Shown: one piece after another, positions 8,343-17,055 of the stretch
Position numbering within the stretch: the stretch's first letter is position 1
Layout: each line of letters starts with the position of its first letter
From: Secundilactobacillus folii
GTDB taxonomy: Bacteria; Bacillota; Bacilli; Lactobacillales; Lactobacillaceae
Reading direction: 5' to 3'
NCBI RefSeq assembly: GCF_009720675.1
Contig: NZ_WNJO01000002.1
Span: forward strand, 124,001 to 188,000
Length of the DNA: 64,000 bases
The notes under the pieces: model-generated
What the model was told of the DNA's origin: nothing
Database searches by the model: none
Seen by the model: only the letters and a program-made list of their open reading frames with translations
Program-made: the position numbers and the translations under genes

Positions 8343-8966
8343 GTGTTATTTGAAGAAGAACGGCCAACCACCAAAACGGTTGAAGAAATGCTGGCAAAGC
8401 AACAGATTACGGAGTTAGTTCACTATGAACGGTATGCCCGAGACTATGGGTTATGGGACGGCATGGCAACTTGTTACACGGATGATGCCACAATTGAGAT
8501 TTCCTGGTATAAGGGTGATATCAAGGGCTTTTTGGCGGCATCAAAGCCCTCACCCGATGCTCAAACAGATTCTCTACCGGCACACAAGATGCATGACACC
8601 TTGGTTTGGCTGCACGGCAATAAAGCAGTGGCGGTCGTCGTGACAACGATGACGGGCAGGACGCCGGTTCAAGGTCAGACAATGGACAATCTCATATATG
8701 TACGTCTGGTTTATTCGCTTAAGAAAGTTAATGGCGAATGGAAAATTTATAGCATGACCCCCATCTATGAACGCGATACTTTGCTACCGGTGACCCCTAA
8801 GGATATTAAACCAGTGCCTGGTGCTCGTGACAGTTATAAGAACCTTGCCATTGTGTTGAAGGACCTTGGTGTCAAAGCTAGTGATGATCTGCCAGGACTT
8901 GACCAGCCGGCTTCCGTACAGAAATTTTTGAAACAGCTGAACGATTGGTATCGAGACGACAAATAG
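8343..8966 (+). CDS. SnoaL-like (NTF2-fold) protein
   Basis: This 207-residue protein begins at GTG with AAAGGAAG upstream. The first 135 residues fit the NTF2/SnoaL cone fold: helices EMLAKQQITELVHYERYARDYG, then DGMATCYTDDATIEIS, KMHDTLVWLHG and the strand pair RLVYSLKKVNGEWKIYSM. Relatives act as cyclases, dehydratases or isomerases on aromatic and polyketide-like ligands, or only bind them. The gene is 9 bases before the metal-dependent decarboxylase, so the two probably act on the same compound. The exact reaction is unknown. Confidence 0.75.
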   Translation: MLFEEERPTTKTVEEMLAKQQITELVHYERYARDYGLWDGMATCYTDDATIEISWYKGDIKGFLAASKPSPDAQTDSLPAHKMHDTLVWLHGNKAVAVVVTTMTGRTPVQGQTMDNLIYVRLVYSLKKVNGEWKIYSMTPIYERDTLLPVTPKDIKPVPGARDSYKNLAIVLKDLGVKASDDLPGLDQPASVQKFLKQLNDWYRDDK

Positions 8967-8975
8967 GAGGATCTC

Positions 8976-9977
8976 ATGCGACGAATAATTACGGTTGAAG
9001 AGCACTTTGATTTTCCAGATTCTCAGACGATACCGGAGCAGACTGAGCCTGAAAATGATGCTCACGTGAATCCAAAGGGCAATGATCCAGCACTTGTCAC
9101 GACCTTATTAGCTAATTTTGACCAAAAGTTAGCCTATATGGATCAGTACGGTATTAGTTTACAAGTCCTTTCTGATCCAAATGCCGTTGCCTCAACGATA
9201 ACGGATAAGCAGAAAGCCGTTGCAAGCGCTCAAAGAACTAATGATCATTTAGCGCAAAAGATTGCTCAGTATCCAGGACGCTTTGCGGGGTTAGCAGTAC
9301 TGCCCCTGATTGATCCAGAAGCGGCTGCCGAAGAGCTCCATCGGTCCGTCACAGAATTAGGCTTTAAAGGTGCTTTGATCGGTGGTGTGCCTTTCGGGCA
9401 TTTCTTGGATGAACCGCAGTATTTGCCAATCTTTGAGGCGGCTGAAAAACTAGAGGTGCCTATCTATCTCCATCCAGGCATGCCAAGTAAGGCCCAGCGG
9501 GAGCTGCTGTATGAAAGTCCGTCTTACTCTGATAGCCTGGCTGGGATGTTAGGTTCAGCCGGCTGGGGATGGCACGCTGAACAGGGCGTTCAAATGATCC
9601 GACTGATTGCGGCTGGCATCTTTGACCGGTTTCCAAACCTCCACCTGGTCTCAGGTCACTGGGGCGAGATGGTGCCCAATTTTCTAGAACGATTAGATGA
9701 ATTCATCGGTAAGATTCCAACGCCACTAGAGCGAAAATTTTCTGATTACTACCGCCAGAACGTTTTTGTGACGGCCTCTGGAATGTTTACCAAACCACAG
9801 ATGCAGTTAGCGGTTACTGAGATGGGTGCAGATCACGTTTTATGGGCCGAAGATTTCCCGTTTCTCCGGCGCAAGCAGCAAGTGACCGACTTTTTGGAAG
9901 CCGCTGATTTAACGGATAAGCAGAAGGATCAAATTGCATTTCAAAACTCCCAGAAATTATTCGGGCTTGCGAAATAA
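8976..9977 (+). CDS. Amidohydrolase-fold decarboxylase-like enzyme (ACMSD/gamma-resorcylate family), copy A
   Basis: This 333-residue TIM-barrel protein belongs to the Amidohydro_2 group. It retains the metal-site pattern known from gamma-resorcylate decarboxylases: Glu8-x-His10 in VEEHF, His166 in YLHPG, His228 in SGHWGE and Asp293 in AEDFPF. Family members remove CO2 without cofactors from aromatic or muconate-type acids, and some hydrolyse C-C bonds. The ATG has AGGAGG 7 bases upstream. It closes the exporter/SnoaL operon and faces its paralogue at 10109 across a shared terminator. The substrate is unknown, but an aromatic acid would suit the MarR regulation. Confidence 0.82.
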   Translation: MRRIITVEEHFDFPDSQTIPEQTEPENDAHVNPKGNDPALVTTLLANFDQKLAYMDQYGISLQVLSDPNAVASTITDKQKAVASAQRTNDHLAQKIAQYPGRFAGLAVLPLIDPEAAAEELHRSVTELGFKGALIGGVPFGHFLDEPQYLPIFEAAEKLEVPIYLHPGMPSKAQRELLYESPSYSDSLAGMLGSAGWGWHAEQGVQMIRLIAAGIFDRFPNLHLVSGHWGEMVPNFLERLDEFIGKIPTPLERKFSDYYRQNVFVTASGMFTKPQMQLAVTEMGADHVLWAEDFPFLRRKQQVTDFLEAADLTDKQKDQIAFQNSQKLFGLAK

Positions 9978-10007
9978 AGGATTGATAACTTGTTGAGTGG
10001 CAGTTAG

Positions 10008-10062
10008 AACAAGCGTCATAGTAGACTCCTTAAAATGGGGTTCTACTATGACGCTTGTTTTA
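10008..10062. terminator. Bidirectional terminator between the two decarboxylase paralogues
   Basis: An 18-bp perfect stem (AACAAGCGTCATAGTAGA and its complement) is flanked by A and T runs. It can serve both convergent transcripts. Confidence 0.85.
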
Positions 10063-10108
10063 TCACTCTAATAATCGATGTTTGGTGGTTGATCAGCCGC
10101 TTTTAATT

Positions 10109-11113
10109 TTAACTAAGATGCAGTAATTTCTCCGCATTGCCATGGGTGAACGCCTCAAGCTGACGTGATGATAAGTCGGTCTGATCAAGGAAAGAACGCG
10201 TATTTTGCGGTTGTTTGTAAGGGTAGTCAGTGGCATAAAGCAGGTGGTCAGCGCCGACCTCTGACAGGACAAAGTTGAGTTGAGGATTCGTTAAAATACC
10301 GCTGGGTGTCACGTAGACGTTTTGACGATAATACGTTGCAAATGATTGCTTTAGATGTGAAATGGGATCAATTTCGCCAGCCAGTCGCTCCAAAAAGAAG
10401 GGTACCAGCTCGCCCCAGTGGCCAGAAATCAATTTTAAATTTGGTAATTGATCAAAGATGCCAGAGGTGATCATCCTAATAATTTGGATGCCGATATCCA
10501 TGTGCCAGCCGTAAGCGGTAGTGGAAAGGTTGCCGGTAACGATGTCCGACCACTGATCACTCTCGAAGTAGTGCTGCGTAATGGTGCTAGGGATAAAGGA
10601 CGGATGCATGTATACCGGGACATCCAGATGGCTAGCCATTTCAAAAATGGGTCTAAAGAAGGGGTCGTCAAAAAAGTGACCTTTATAATTACCCTTCAAC
10701 AAGACGCCTTTCAGGTGACAATCGTTAACAGCCCGTTTTAGTTCCGTGGCGGCAGCTTTTGGGTCGCCGACTGGCAGCACTGCGAAGCCACTAAAGCGAC
10801 TGGGATTAGCCGAAATCACTTTAGCCAGTTCATCGTTAGCCTCCTGGCAGAGCGGCACGGCGTACTGGGGATCCAAATTTTGCGGACTGGCATTACCATA
10901 GGATAAAACTTGGCGGTTAATATCATATTGATTCATGAAGTTTAGTCTCATTTTGGTGGTATCCTGCATGATCTCAGCGGTTGGTAAAGTCCGTTGTAAA
11001 TAAGACTGCATCTCGGTACTCATTTTTGGCATGACGGGGACACCAGGTACTTGCGCTAACTTCTGGCTGATGACAGGTGACTCGAAATGTTCTTCGATTG
11101 TAATTATTTTCAT
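10109..11113 (-). CDS. Amidohydrolase-fold decarboxylase-like enzyme, copy B
   Basis: This is a paralogue of the enzyme at 8976-9977, with about 334 residues from the ATG at 11113. AGAAGG lies upstream of that ATG. A TTG 24 bases earlier would overlap marR. The metal-site residues are conserved: Glu7-x-His9 (IEEHF), His170 (YMHPS), His232 (SGHWGE) and Asp296 (YATDYPY). It lies 13 bases after marR and is surely co-transcribed with it. Two diverged copies under one probable regulator suggest related substrates or successive steps. The exact activity is not known. Confidence 0.82.
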   Translation of the reverse strand: MKIITIEEHFESPVISQKLAQVPGVPVMPKMSTEMQSYLQRTLPTAEIMQDTTKMRLNFMNQYDINRQVLSYGNASPQNLDPQYAVPLCQEANDELAKVISANPSRFSGFAVLPVGDPKAAATELKRAVNDCHLKGVLLKGNYKGHFFDDPFFRPIFEMASHLDVPVYMHPSFIPSTITQHYFESDQWSDIVTGNLSTTAYGWHMDIGIQIIRMITSGIFDQLPNLKLISGHWGELVPFFLERLAGEIDPISHLKQSFATYYRQNVYVTPSGILTNPQLNFVLSEVGADHLLYATDYPYKQPQNTRSFLDQTDLSSRQLEAFTHGNAEKLLHLS

Positions 11114-11126
11114 TATACGACCTTCT

Positions 11127-11597
11127 CTATGACTCAAATTGCAACTTATCGCTTGGCTTGATAATGCCAGATTTAACCATTAATTGAATGCTTTTTCGTA
11201 AATGCTCAGCCAAAGCAGCTTGTTCTGAATTATTGAGGGTTTGAATGTGACCCTGAATGCGTTTTTCAATGATTTGACGGTGCTTTTGCATGACAGACTG
11301 GCCATGATCGGTGCCAAAGACGTTGACCATTCGCCGATTGGTTTGATTATGCTCTCGGCGGACTAAGTTGCGTGCTTCTAAGTTTGTAATCAACCTAGTG
11401 AGCTGAGCTCGGGCGATTCCGGTTTCTTCTGCTAAGTCACCCATGCTGATACCAGGGTTAAGGTAGACGTTTTTAAGCGTCATACTTTGTAAATTTGTCA
11501 GGCCAAATTCACTTAACGTCCGGTTTTGAAGGATCGCCTGGTTCAACGCCGTGAATAATTGTCCTAGTTCGTGAGGATCGGTGTTCTTTGCTGCCAT
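11127..11597 (-). CDS. MarR-family transcriptional regulator
   Basis: This 156-residue winged-helix protein has the order typical of MarR: a dimerisation helix, LTNLQSMTLKNVYLNPG, a recognition region (MGDLAEETGIARAQLTRLITNLE), the wing LVRREHNQTNRRMVNVFG and a C-terminal dimer helix. The ATG at 11597 has AGAAGGG 8 bases upstream. A TTG at 11618 is possible. It leads the decarboxylase B gene and is divergent from an SDR. The 23-bp box at 11662-11684 lies in that divergent region and recurs before the exporter operon. MarR proteins often sense phenolic acids and derepress detoxification genes. Confidence 0.87.
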   Translation of the reverse strand: MAAKNTDPHELGQLFTALNQAILQNRTLSEFGLTNLQSMTLKNVYLNPGISMGDLAEETGIARAQLTRLITNLEARNLVRREHNQTNRRMVNVFGTDHGQSVMQKHRQIIEKRIQGHIQTLNNSEQAALAEHLRKSIQLMVKSGIIKPSDKLQFES

Positions 11598-11652
11598 TCT
11601 CTCTGCCCTTCTTTCCAAATCCAGTCTTAATTGAAACTTTGAATTTTAATTG

Positions 11653-11680
11653 TTGATTATTAATAGTTGACTGTTATAAA
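11653..11680 (+). promoter_or_regulatory. Probable promoter of the SDR at 11777
   Basis: TTGATT (11653-11658) and TATAAA (11675-11680) are 16 bases apart. The MarR-type box overlaps the spacer and the -10 element. Confidence 0.5.
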
Positions 11681-11684
11681 CTAT
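11662..11684. promoter_or_regulatory. MarR-type box in the marR/SDR divergent region
   Basis: AATAGTTGAC-TGTTATAAACTAT differs from the box at 5896-5918 at only three positions. Its place between marR and the SDR fits autoregulation. Confidence 0.6.
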
Positions 11685-11776
11685 ATACACACATCCAGGA
11701 GATGTCAATTTAAACCACCGGTATTTTGACGATGGAAGGTTATAGATAATGATTTCAATGCGAAAGGATGACGATT

Positions 11777-12535
11777 TTGGCAGAGAGTAAGCAAGTGATG
11801 ACACTGATCACCGGAGCGGATAAGGGCATTGGTTACGCAACGGCGGAAGCGCTGGGTAAAAAAGGCCAGTTTATTTTGGTTGGCGCTCGAGATCAGGAAC
11901 GCGGACAAAAGGCTGTTCAAAAGTTAGCAAAAGCCGGCGCTCAAGCGGTCTTCGTCCAGCTTGACGTGACTAATAAGGATCAAATCAAGGCGGCAGCTGA
12001 CAGAATTAAAGCGGATTACGGTTACTTAAATATTTTGATTAATAATGCCGGTATTGCCCTTGGGAATCATGCACCAGCTTCTAAAGCCAGTACGGATTCT
12101 ATGCGCCAGGAATTCGACGTTAACTTCTTTGGATTGATTGATGTGACCCAAGCAATGTTGCCTCTCTTAGAGAAGGGCAAGCCAGCAAAGATTATCAACG
12201 TTTCCAGTAATATGGGTTCCTTAGGGTTGGCGACCGATCCCAGCTCCCGTTTTTACAAGGTTAATTCGGTTGGTTACCAGGCTTCTAAAGCCTCCGTTAA
12301 TTTCTTTACCATTACGCTCAGTAAAGAGTTGACTGATGAAGGGATTACGGTCAATTCCGTTAACCCAGGCTGGACCGCGACTAGTTTTGGTGGTCGGCCA
12401 GCATCGGCACCAAAGCCGGCCGGGATGCAGGACGTCGCGACCGGCGCAGCGCAAATTATAAAGCTGGCAAGTGCACCGCTAGATGATCTACAAACGGGGA
12501 CGTTCACCGAAAATGCCGGCAGATTACCGTGGTAA
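11777..12535 (+). CDS. Short-chain dehydrogenase/reductase, classical type
   Basis: This NAD(P)-dependent oxidoreductase has about 252 residues. Motifs are the nucleotide-binding TGADKGIG, NNAG in LINNAGIA, the catalytic Ser in INVSS, and YQASK with the Tyr/Lys pair. The last part (NPGWTATSFGG) resembles plant and bacterial carbonyl reductases. I prefer the TTG at 11777 because GAAAGG ends 9 bases before it. The ATG at 11768 directly abuts that site. It is divergent from marR with the shared box between, so it belongs to the same response. The substrate is unknown. Confidence 0.85.
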   Translation: MAESKQVMTLITGADKGIGYATAEALGKKGQFILVGARDQERGQKAVQKLAKAGAQAVFVQLDVTNKDQIKAAADRIKADYGYLNILINNAGIALGNHAPASKASTDSMRQEFDVNFFGLIDVTQAMLPLLEKGKPAKIINVSSNMGSLGLATDPSSRFYKVNSVGYQASKASVNFFTITLSKELTDEGITVNSVNPGWTATSFGGRPASAPKPAGMQDVATGAAQIIKLASAPLDDLQTGTFTENAGRLPW

Positions 12536-12691
12536 TGAGTTTTAATATCCCGGACTCATATTCGTAAAATGCATAGCAAGCGATCAGGGCATTCAATATC
12601 CGAAATTACAATTGTACTTGGATGAGCAAGATAGATATACTTCAGTTGGATATGTAGTAGAACCTTAGCACATGCGACTGGAGGTCATAAA

Positions 12692-14464
12692 ATGGTTGTT
12701 AAGATCACTCAAGATATGAAGTTTAGTCCCGCTTATGACTATATTGATAACGGTATTGAGCACGGTGTTTTAAGTCCGTTTGAGACTAAGGAAATGGTTT
12801 TAAAGAAGGGTCAGCAGATTGCTGAGGGGTTTAAGCCCTTAGATGTTGATATCAAAATGTTGAAGGATGTGCCCGTTAAGTTGCGCGATGGGGTCACGAT
12901 CTATACCGATATCTATATGCCCACAACAGTTGGTACTTTTCCGACTTTGATTGCTTGGAGTCCATACGGCAAGAGTGCGGGGACGGCGCCGCGCTACAAG
13001 AATTTGTTTAATATGCTGGGTATGGGTAATCAATGGAACTCGGGCCTGACAAAATTTGAAGCCCCAGATCCTAACTATTGGGTTGCACACGGTTATGCTG
13101 TCTGCAACCCAGATATGCGTGGAATTGCGCATAGTGAGGGTAATACGACCATGATCGGTTCCCAGGAAGCTGAGGACGGTTACGACTTGATTGAATGGTT
13201 AGCAGCGCAATCTTGGTCAAATGGTAAAACTGCCATGACCGGGACTTCATATTTGACCTTCTCGCAGTGGTACATTGCCGCAGAAATGCCACCGCACTTA
13301 ACCTGTATCAACCCAACTGAAGGATTGTCTGATGCATACCGTGATTTAGCCTTTGTTGGCGGTATTCCAGACGAAAACTTTATCAATCGGTTAGCGGTTA
13401 ACCACGTTAGCGCGACAGGAGCCAAACGGGAGGATTTCACTAAGGAAATGAAAGCTTACCCATTGGCGGATGCACCAATTTGGCAGGATAAAGTGGCCGA
13501 CCCAAGTAAGATTGAAGTGCCAGCCTTCGTGGTCGCTAGTTACTCCAGTACGCTGCATACCATGGGCACTTTCAGAGCCTGGCGTGCTTTGGGTTCAAAA
13601 GAAAAGTGGCTACGAATTCACGATCGGCAAGAGTGGCCTTACTACTATGATAAGGACAACATGGAAGAGTTAAGACGGTTCTTTGATCATTACCTATTGG
13701 GTAAGGATAACGGATGGGAACAGACGCCTGCCGTTCGTTTTTCACTGCTGGATCTAGAAGGGCACAATAAGACCGACATTCCGGCTGAAACATTTCCTCC
13801 TGCTGGTAGTCACGAGACCCGTTATTACGTGAACGCTATCACTAGAACGCTGCAAACGGCGCCAGTAGAGCAAGATGTTCCCGTAAAGTATCAGGCTGGT
13901 GGATTGCCAGGACGAACATCCTTTCAGATGACCTTTGATAAGGACACTGATTTTGTTGGTTATCCGAAAGCCAAACTGTTCATGGAAGTGGATGGTTATG
14001 ACGATATGGACATCTTCGTTTGGGTGCAAAAAATCGACCGATTGGGTAACGTGCTCAGTGAATTTGTCATTCCCAACCATGGAGCTGCCATGCAAGACTT
14101 CACCCAAGATGGCGCTTCTGCACTACGCTACAAGGGCTCTTGGGGACGGCTGAGGGCTTCCAAGAGACACTTGGATGAGAAGACTTCAACACCGGATATT
14201 CCTGCTTATAGCTTTGACCGGGTTGAAAAATTATCGAAGGGTGAAATTGTCGCATTAGATGTTATTTTGAGTCCAATGGGATTATCATATAAAGCTGGCG
14301 AAACACTGCGTGTGGTGGTCAGTTCGAAGGATGAACTTGGCGCTGTCATGCCGGGTACACCGGGTTGCACACCGGATAATCGGGGTGTGCACATTTTGCA
14401 CACTGGTGGTCAGTACGCTTCGTATTTGCAATTACCGCAGATGGCCGAACCAATCGTGAAGTAA
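12692..14464 (+). CDS. CocE/NonD-family serine hydrolase (peptidase S15-like)
   Basis: This 590-residue protein has an N-terminal alpha/beta hydrolase domain (about 55-330) and a C-terminal jelly-roll domain, as in cocaine esterase and X-Pro dipeptidyl peptidase. Visible motifs are LRDGVTIYTDIYMP, WSPYGKS, the nucleophile elbow GTSYLTFSQ (Ser near residue 191) and HDRQEWPYYY near the catalytic His. Relatives hydrolyse acyl esters and amides. ATG with GGAGG 8 bases upstream. It sits between the MarR-linked SDR and a LysR gene, and a terminator (14485-14531) follows. Its substrate is unknown. Confidence 0.85.
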   Translation: MVVKITQDMKFSPAYDYIDNGIEHGVLSPFETKEMVLKKGQQIAEGFKPLDVDIKMLKDVPVKLRDGVTIYTDIYMPTTVGTFPTLIAWSPYGKSAGTAPRYKNLFNMLGMGNQWNSGLTKFEAPDPNYWVAHGYAVCNPDMRGIAHSEGNTTMIGSQEAEDGYDLIEWLAAQSWSNGKTAMTGTSYLTFSQWYIAAEMPPHLTCINPTEGLSDAYRDLAFVGGIPDENFINRLAVNHVSATGAKREDFTKEMKAYPLADAPIWQDKVADPSKIEVPAFVVASYSSTLHTMGTFRAWRALGSKEKWLRIHDRQEWPYYYDKDNMEELRRFFDHYLLGKDNGWEQTPAVRFSLLDLEGHNKTDIPAETFPPAGSHETRYYVNAITRTLQTAPVEQDVPVKYQAGGLPGRTSFQMTFDKDTDFVGYPKAKLFMEVDGYDDMDIFVWVQKIDRLGNVLSEFVIPNHGAAMQDFTQDGASALRYKGSWGRLRASKRHLDEKTSTPDIPAYSFDRVEKLSKGEIVALDVILSPMGLSYKAGETLRVVVSSKDELGAVMPGTPGCTPDNRGVHILHTGGQYASYLQLPQMAEPIVK

Positions 14465-14484
14465 AAATATAACTTGTTGGAAAG

Positions 14485-14531
14485 ATATGTTTGTAGTAAC
14501 TTTGTTGTGAAGTTATTACAAGCATATTTTT
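14485..14531 (+). terminator. Terminator after the CocE-like gene
   Basis: ATATGTTTGTAGTAACTT pairs with AAGTTATTACAAGCATAT, and TTTT follows. The lysR ribosome site begins a few bases later. Confidence 0.75.
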
Positions 14532-14546
14532 AGATTGGAGCGCCTA

Positions 14547-15449
14547 ATGAAAATAGCTAATTTAAAGTATTTTGTTGAGGTTGCTACTGAAATGAGCTTT
14601 ACCCGGGCGTCGGAGAAACTTTTCATTTCGCAGCCGACTCTGAGCCGACACATTCAGGAACTAGAATCAGAACTTGGTGTGAAGTTGTTTGATCGCCAGA
14701 GTCATACCCTAAAATTAACCGAGAATGGCCGGCAATTTTTAAATGCAACGACCGATGTTTTAGCACAGGTTGATAACTTAGCGCATATGTTTGACGACCA
14801 AGATGAAGAGTCCCGGTCAAGAGGCATCTTTAATATTGGTTATTTATCAAACTTCAACTTCGGATTCATGTTTGAGCTGTTGAATCAGTTTAAGGTCAGT
14901 CATCCTAACGTTCAATTTATAATGAACCAGGATATTCCAATGAACTTAGCCGATGGTCTAAGTAGCGGCAACTACGATTTAGTCTTTTGTCAGGCCTCAT
15001 ACTTTTTAAACAGGGTGGATATTAAACGCAAACTCTTTATGGAAAATCATCTGCAAATTGCAATTCCGTTACAGAATCCGCTTAGTCAACGGACAAAGGT
15101 AAGCTTTGCAGACCTAAAGGACGAAACGTTTATTTTGTTAGAACGGCAAAAATCACCGGTAATTGTCGATTATGTGATTAATTTAGGTTTGAAGAACGGC
15201 TTTAATCTAAGAGCGGACTACTACGTTAACACACTCGATGAAGGGCTATCAATGGTGGCGGTCGGTAAAGGAATTGCTTTTTTGTATTCGGGAATGAACA
15301 ATGGCACTCTGGAGGATCGGTATCATATTAAGATCGCTGATTTAAAGGAGGAAAGTCTAGATCAAAATATTGTTGCGGCAATCAGAAAAGATAATCAAAA
15401 TCAGCTTTTACAGAATTTATACGCCGCAATTAAAGTTGCTGGGCACTAG
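14547..15449 (+). CDS. LysR-type transcriptional regulator 1
   Basis: This 300-residue LysR protein has an N-terminal winged helix (MKIANLKYFVEVATEMSFTR, then SEKLFISQPTLSRHIQELE). A periplasmic-binding-protein-like effector domain covers about 90-300. The ATG at 14547 is preceded by TTGGAG at 6 bases. It lies upstream of the thiolase/DUF35 operon in the same direction, and a 310-base gap with a 20-bp palindrome separates them. It is the best candidate activator of the thiolase operon. It is related to the second LysR at 17520, since both contain QKSPVIVDY/RQVSPFIVDY-type segments. Confidence 0.87.
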   Translation: MKIANLKYFVEVATEMSFTRASEKLFISQPTLSRHIQELESELGVKLFDRQSHTLKLTENGRQFLNATTDVLAQVDNLAHMFDDQDEESRSRGIFNIGYLSNFNFGFMFELLNQFKVSHPNVQFIMNQDIPMNLADGLSSGNYDLVFCQASYFLNRVDIKRKLFMENHLQIAIPLQNPLSQRTKVSFADLKDETFILLERQKSPVIVDYVINLGLKNGFNLRADYYVNTLDEGLSMVAVGKGIAFLYSGMNNGTLEDRYHIKIADLKEESLDQNIVAAIRKDNQNQLLQNLYAAIKVAGH

Positions 15450-15759
15450 CTTGTGAAGTTGATGATCTGCTTTATAATCCCGGAAAAGATGGCATTATTT
15501 AGGGTTGAATGATACAGCGGGACCCCATTTAGCTAGAGAATAGCTTGTGAGGTTTCATACATAAAATAAATGACAGACTAAAATTGGCATTTTCATGCAA
15601 AATAGCAATTATACAAGCTTAATTTGACGGGTTATGATAATTATGAACAAAGGGAAATCTCATGAATACTCATCTTTGTTTACAAGTGAACTTTAGTATT
15701 GGAAAATGTATGCGCATACATTTCGGCAAATAGCGAACTGAACGAAAGGGGAAAAAATC
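15450..15759. other. Regulatory gap before the thiolase operon
   Basis: The gap is AT-rich and has no credible gene. It contains the palindrome at 15704-15723. A 23-codon frame at 15662-15733 is preceded by AAAGGG, but I do not regard it as a gene. Confidence 0.55.
15704..15723. promoter_or_regulatory. 20-bp perfect palindrome upstream of the thiolase gene
   Basis: AAATGTATGCGCATACATTT is fully self-complementary and ends 36 bases before the thiolase ATG. Its position near the transcription start suits a repressor operator. It could instead be a LysR recognition element. Confidence 0.6.
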
Positions 15760-17043
15760 ATGTTGAAGCAAAAATTTGCTCGTCCCGTTTCCGTTATCGG
15801 AACAAGTAGTCTTCCTCAAAGAACCTTTGATGATCCAGAGTACAAGGATCTGTCGGTCTATGAATTATGGGCAGCCGCTTGTAATCAAGCCATGCAAGAT
15901 GCAGGGGTAAAACCTAAGGATATTGATAAAGTCGTTTATTCTCAGATGGCTAACTTCGTTACTTGTGGGAATGTCATGGCGCCAGTTGGTTCACTGGAAG
16001 AGTGGGCTGGATTAGCTGGTAAGCCGATCACCCATATCGAACAAGCCTGCGCTGGTGGCTACCTCGCCTTTAACGAAGCCGTTAATTCGGTTGCATCGGG
16101 TAAATATGACATTGTCATGTGCGCCGGTATTGAATCGCCCAAGCATTTTAACGCGCGTAATCAACCCGCTTACATGTTACAGCCAATTCAAAAGTATGAT
16201 GGTTGGTGGTCACCAGGTCGGGCCCTCTTTGATACCGCGTACTCACGGTTTGACGGTGTCAGTGACAACTTACTGACTGAGGAACAAGGCAAGTACTATA
16301 TCAAGCACTATGGCATCGACGAAAAGACCTTGGATGATACCTATAACGCCATGGCAATTAACCTGCGCTATAATGCCTCTCACAACCCTCGTGCTTTAGC
16401 CCGCACGCCATATTCTGAAATTGCTAAAAAGGCTGGATATGACGACGTAATGGCCTACATGCGTTCAAAGAACAATCCAAAGATCACTCAGTACATTCGT
16501 AAGAGTGGCAGTGTTTTGCACAACGTTGAAGCTGGTGCGATTATCGTTTGCTCTTCTGACATTGCTAAGAAGTATCAAGATCATCCAATCACGGTTATCG
16601 ACCACGCTGAAGTTTCTAATACGCAGCGCTTTCCATTCTGCTTCCACCAGATGAACGTGGACGTTCGTGATGCCCTTTATGGTGGTCAGGATAACTTCAA
16701 CCCAGATGATTTGGACTTGATGATCACCACGGTTATGACTTCTGGTGAACAACTAGACAGTGCCGAAGTCTTCGGTTACTTACCAGAGGGTGAAGGCTAC
16801 AAGTATGAACTCGATGGTCGGACAAGATTTGACGCTGATAAACCAATTAATCCACACGGTGGTGACCTTAGCTTTGGGCATGGATTTGGCTGTGCCGGTA
16901 TCAATATGTTAAGTGAAGCTATTTTCCAGATGCGTGGTACTGCTGGGACAGACCAAGTTCCAAAGCCAGTTAATGACGTGCTTGTTCGCGGCATGGGTGG
17001 CGGCCACACAACTGTTGGTATTTTGCTAGAGAATCAGGACTAG
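15760..17043 (+). CDS. Thiolase-like (SCP2-type) enzyme
   Basis: This 427-residue thiolase-fold protein has Cys97 in EQACAGG at the nucleophile position, NPHGG (His366) and GHGFGCAG (His374) as the second catalytic loop, and a C-terminal RGMGGGHTTVG. SCP2-type thiolases make or break C-C bonds of acyl thioesters. When paired with a DUF35 protein they can be acyltransferases, as in PhlC/PhlB, or retro-aldolases, as in Ltp2/ChsH2. The next gene, 12 bases on, is such a DUF35 protein. Lactobacilli lack classical beta-oxidation, so a special pathway is likely. ATG has GAAAGGGG upstream. Confidence 0.85.
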   Translation: MLKQKFARPVSVIGTSSLPQRTFDDPEYKDLSVYELWAAACNQAMQDAGVKPKDIDKVVYSQMANFVTCGNVMAPVGSLEEWAGLAGKPITHIEQACAGGYLAFNEAVNSVASGKYDIVMCAGIESPKHFNARNQPAYMLQPIQKYDGWWSPGRALFDTAYSRFDGVSDNLLTEEQGKYYIKHYGIDEKTLDDTYNAMAINLRYNASHNPRALARTPYSEIAKKAGYDDVMAYMRSKNNPKITQYIRKSGSVLHNVEAGAIIVCSSDIAKKYQDHPITVIDHAEVSNTQRFPFCFHQMNVDVRDALYGGQDNFNPDDLDLMITTVMTSGEQLDSAEVFGYLPEGEGYKYELDGRTRFDADKPINPHGGDLSFGHGFGCAGINMLSEAIFQMRGTAGTDQVPKPVNDVLVRGMGGGHTTVGILLENQD

Positions 17044-17055
17044 GAGGAAGCCGTT

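Noticed and set aside
10448-10741. 97-codon plus-strand frame inside decarboxylase copy B
   Set aside because: It mirrors conserved codons of the real gene, with no ribosome site.
13754-14107. 117-codon minus-strand frame inside the CocE-like gene
   Set aside because: It lies opposite well-supported coding sequence and shows no motif or start signal.
15662-15733. 23-codon frame with AAAGGG upstream, before the thiolase gene
   Set aside because: It is too short to support, and its codons are mostly the operator palindrome. It could be a leader peptide but nothing confirms it.
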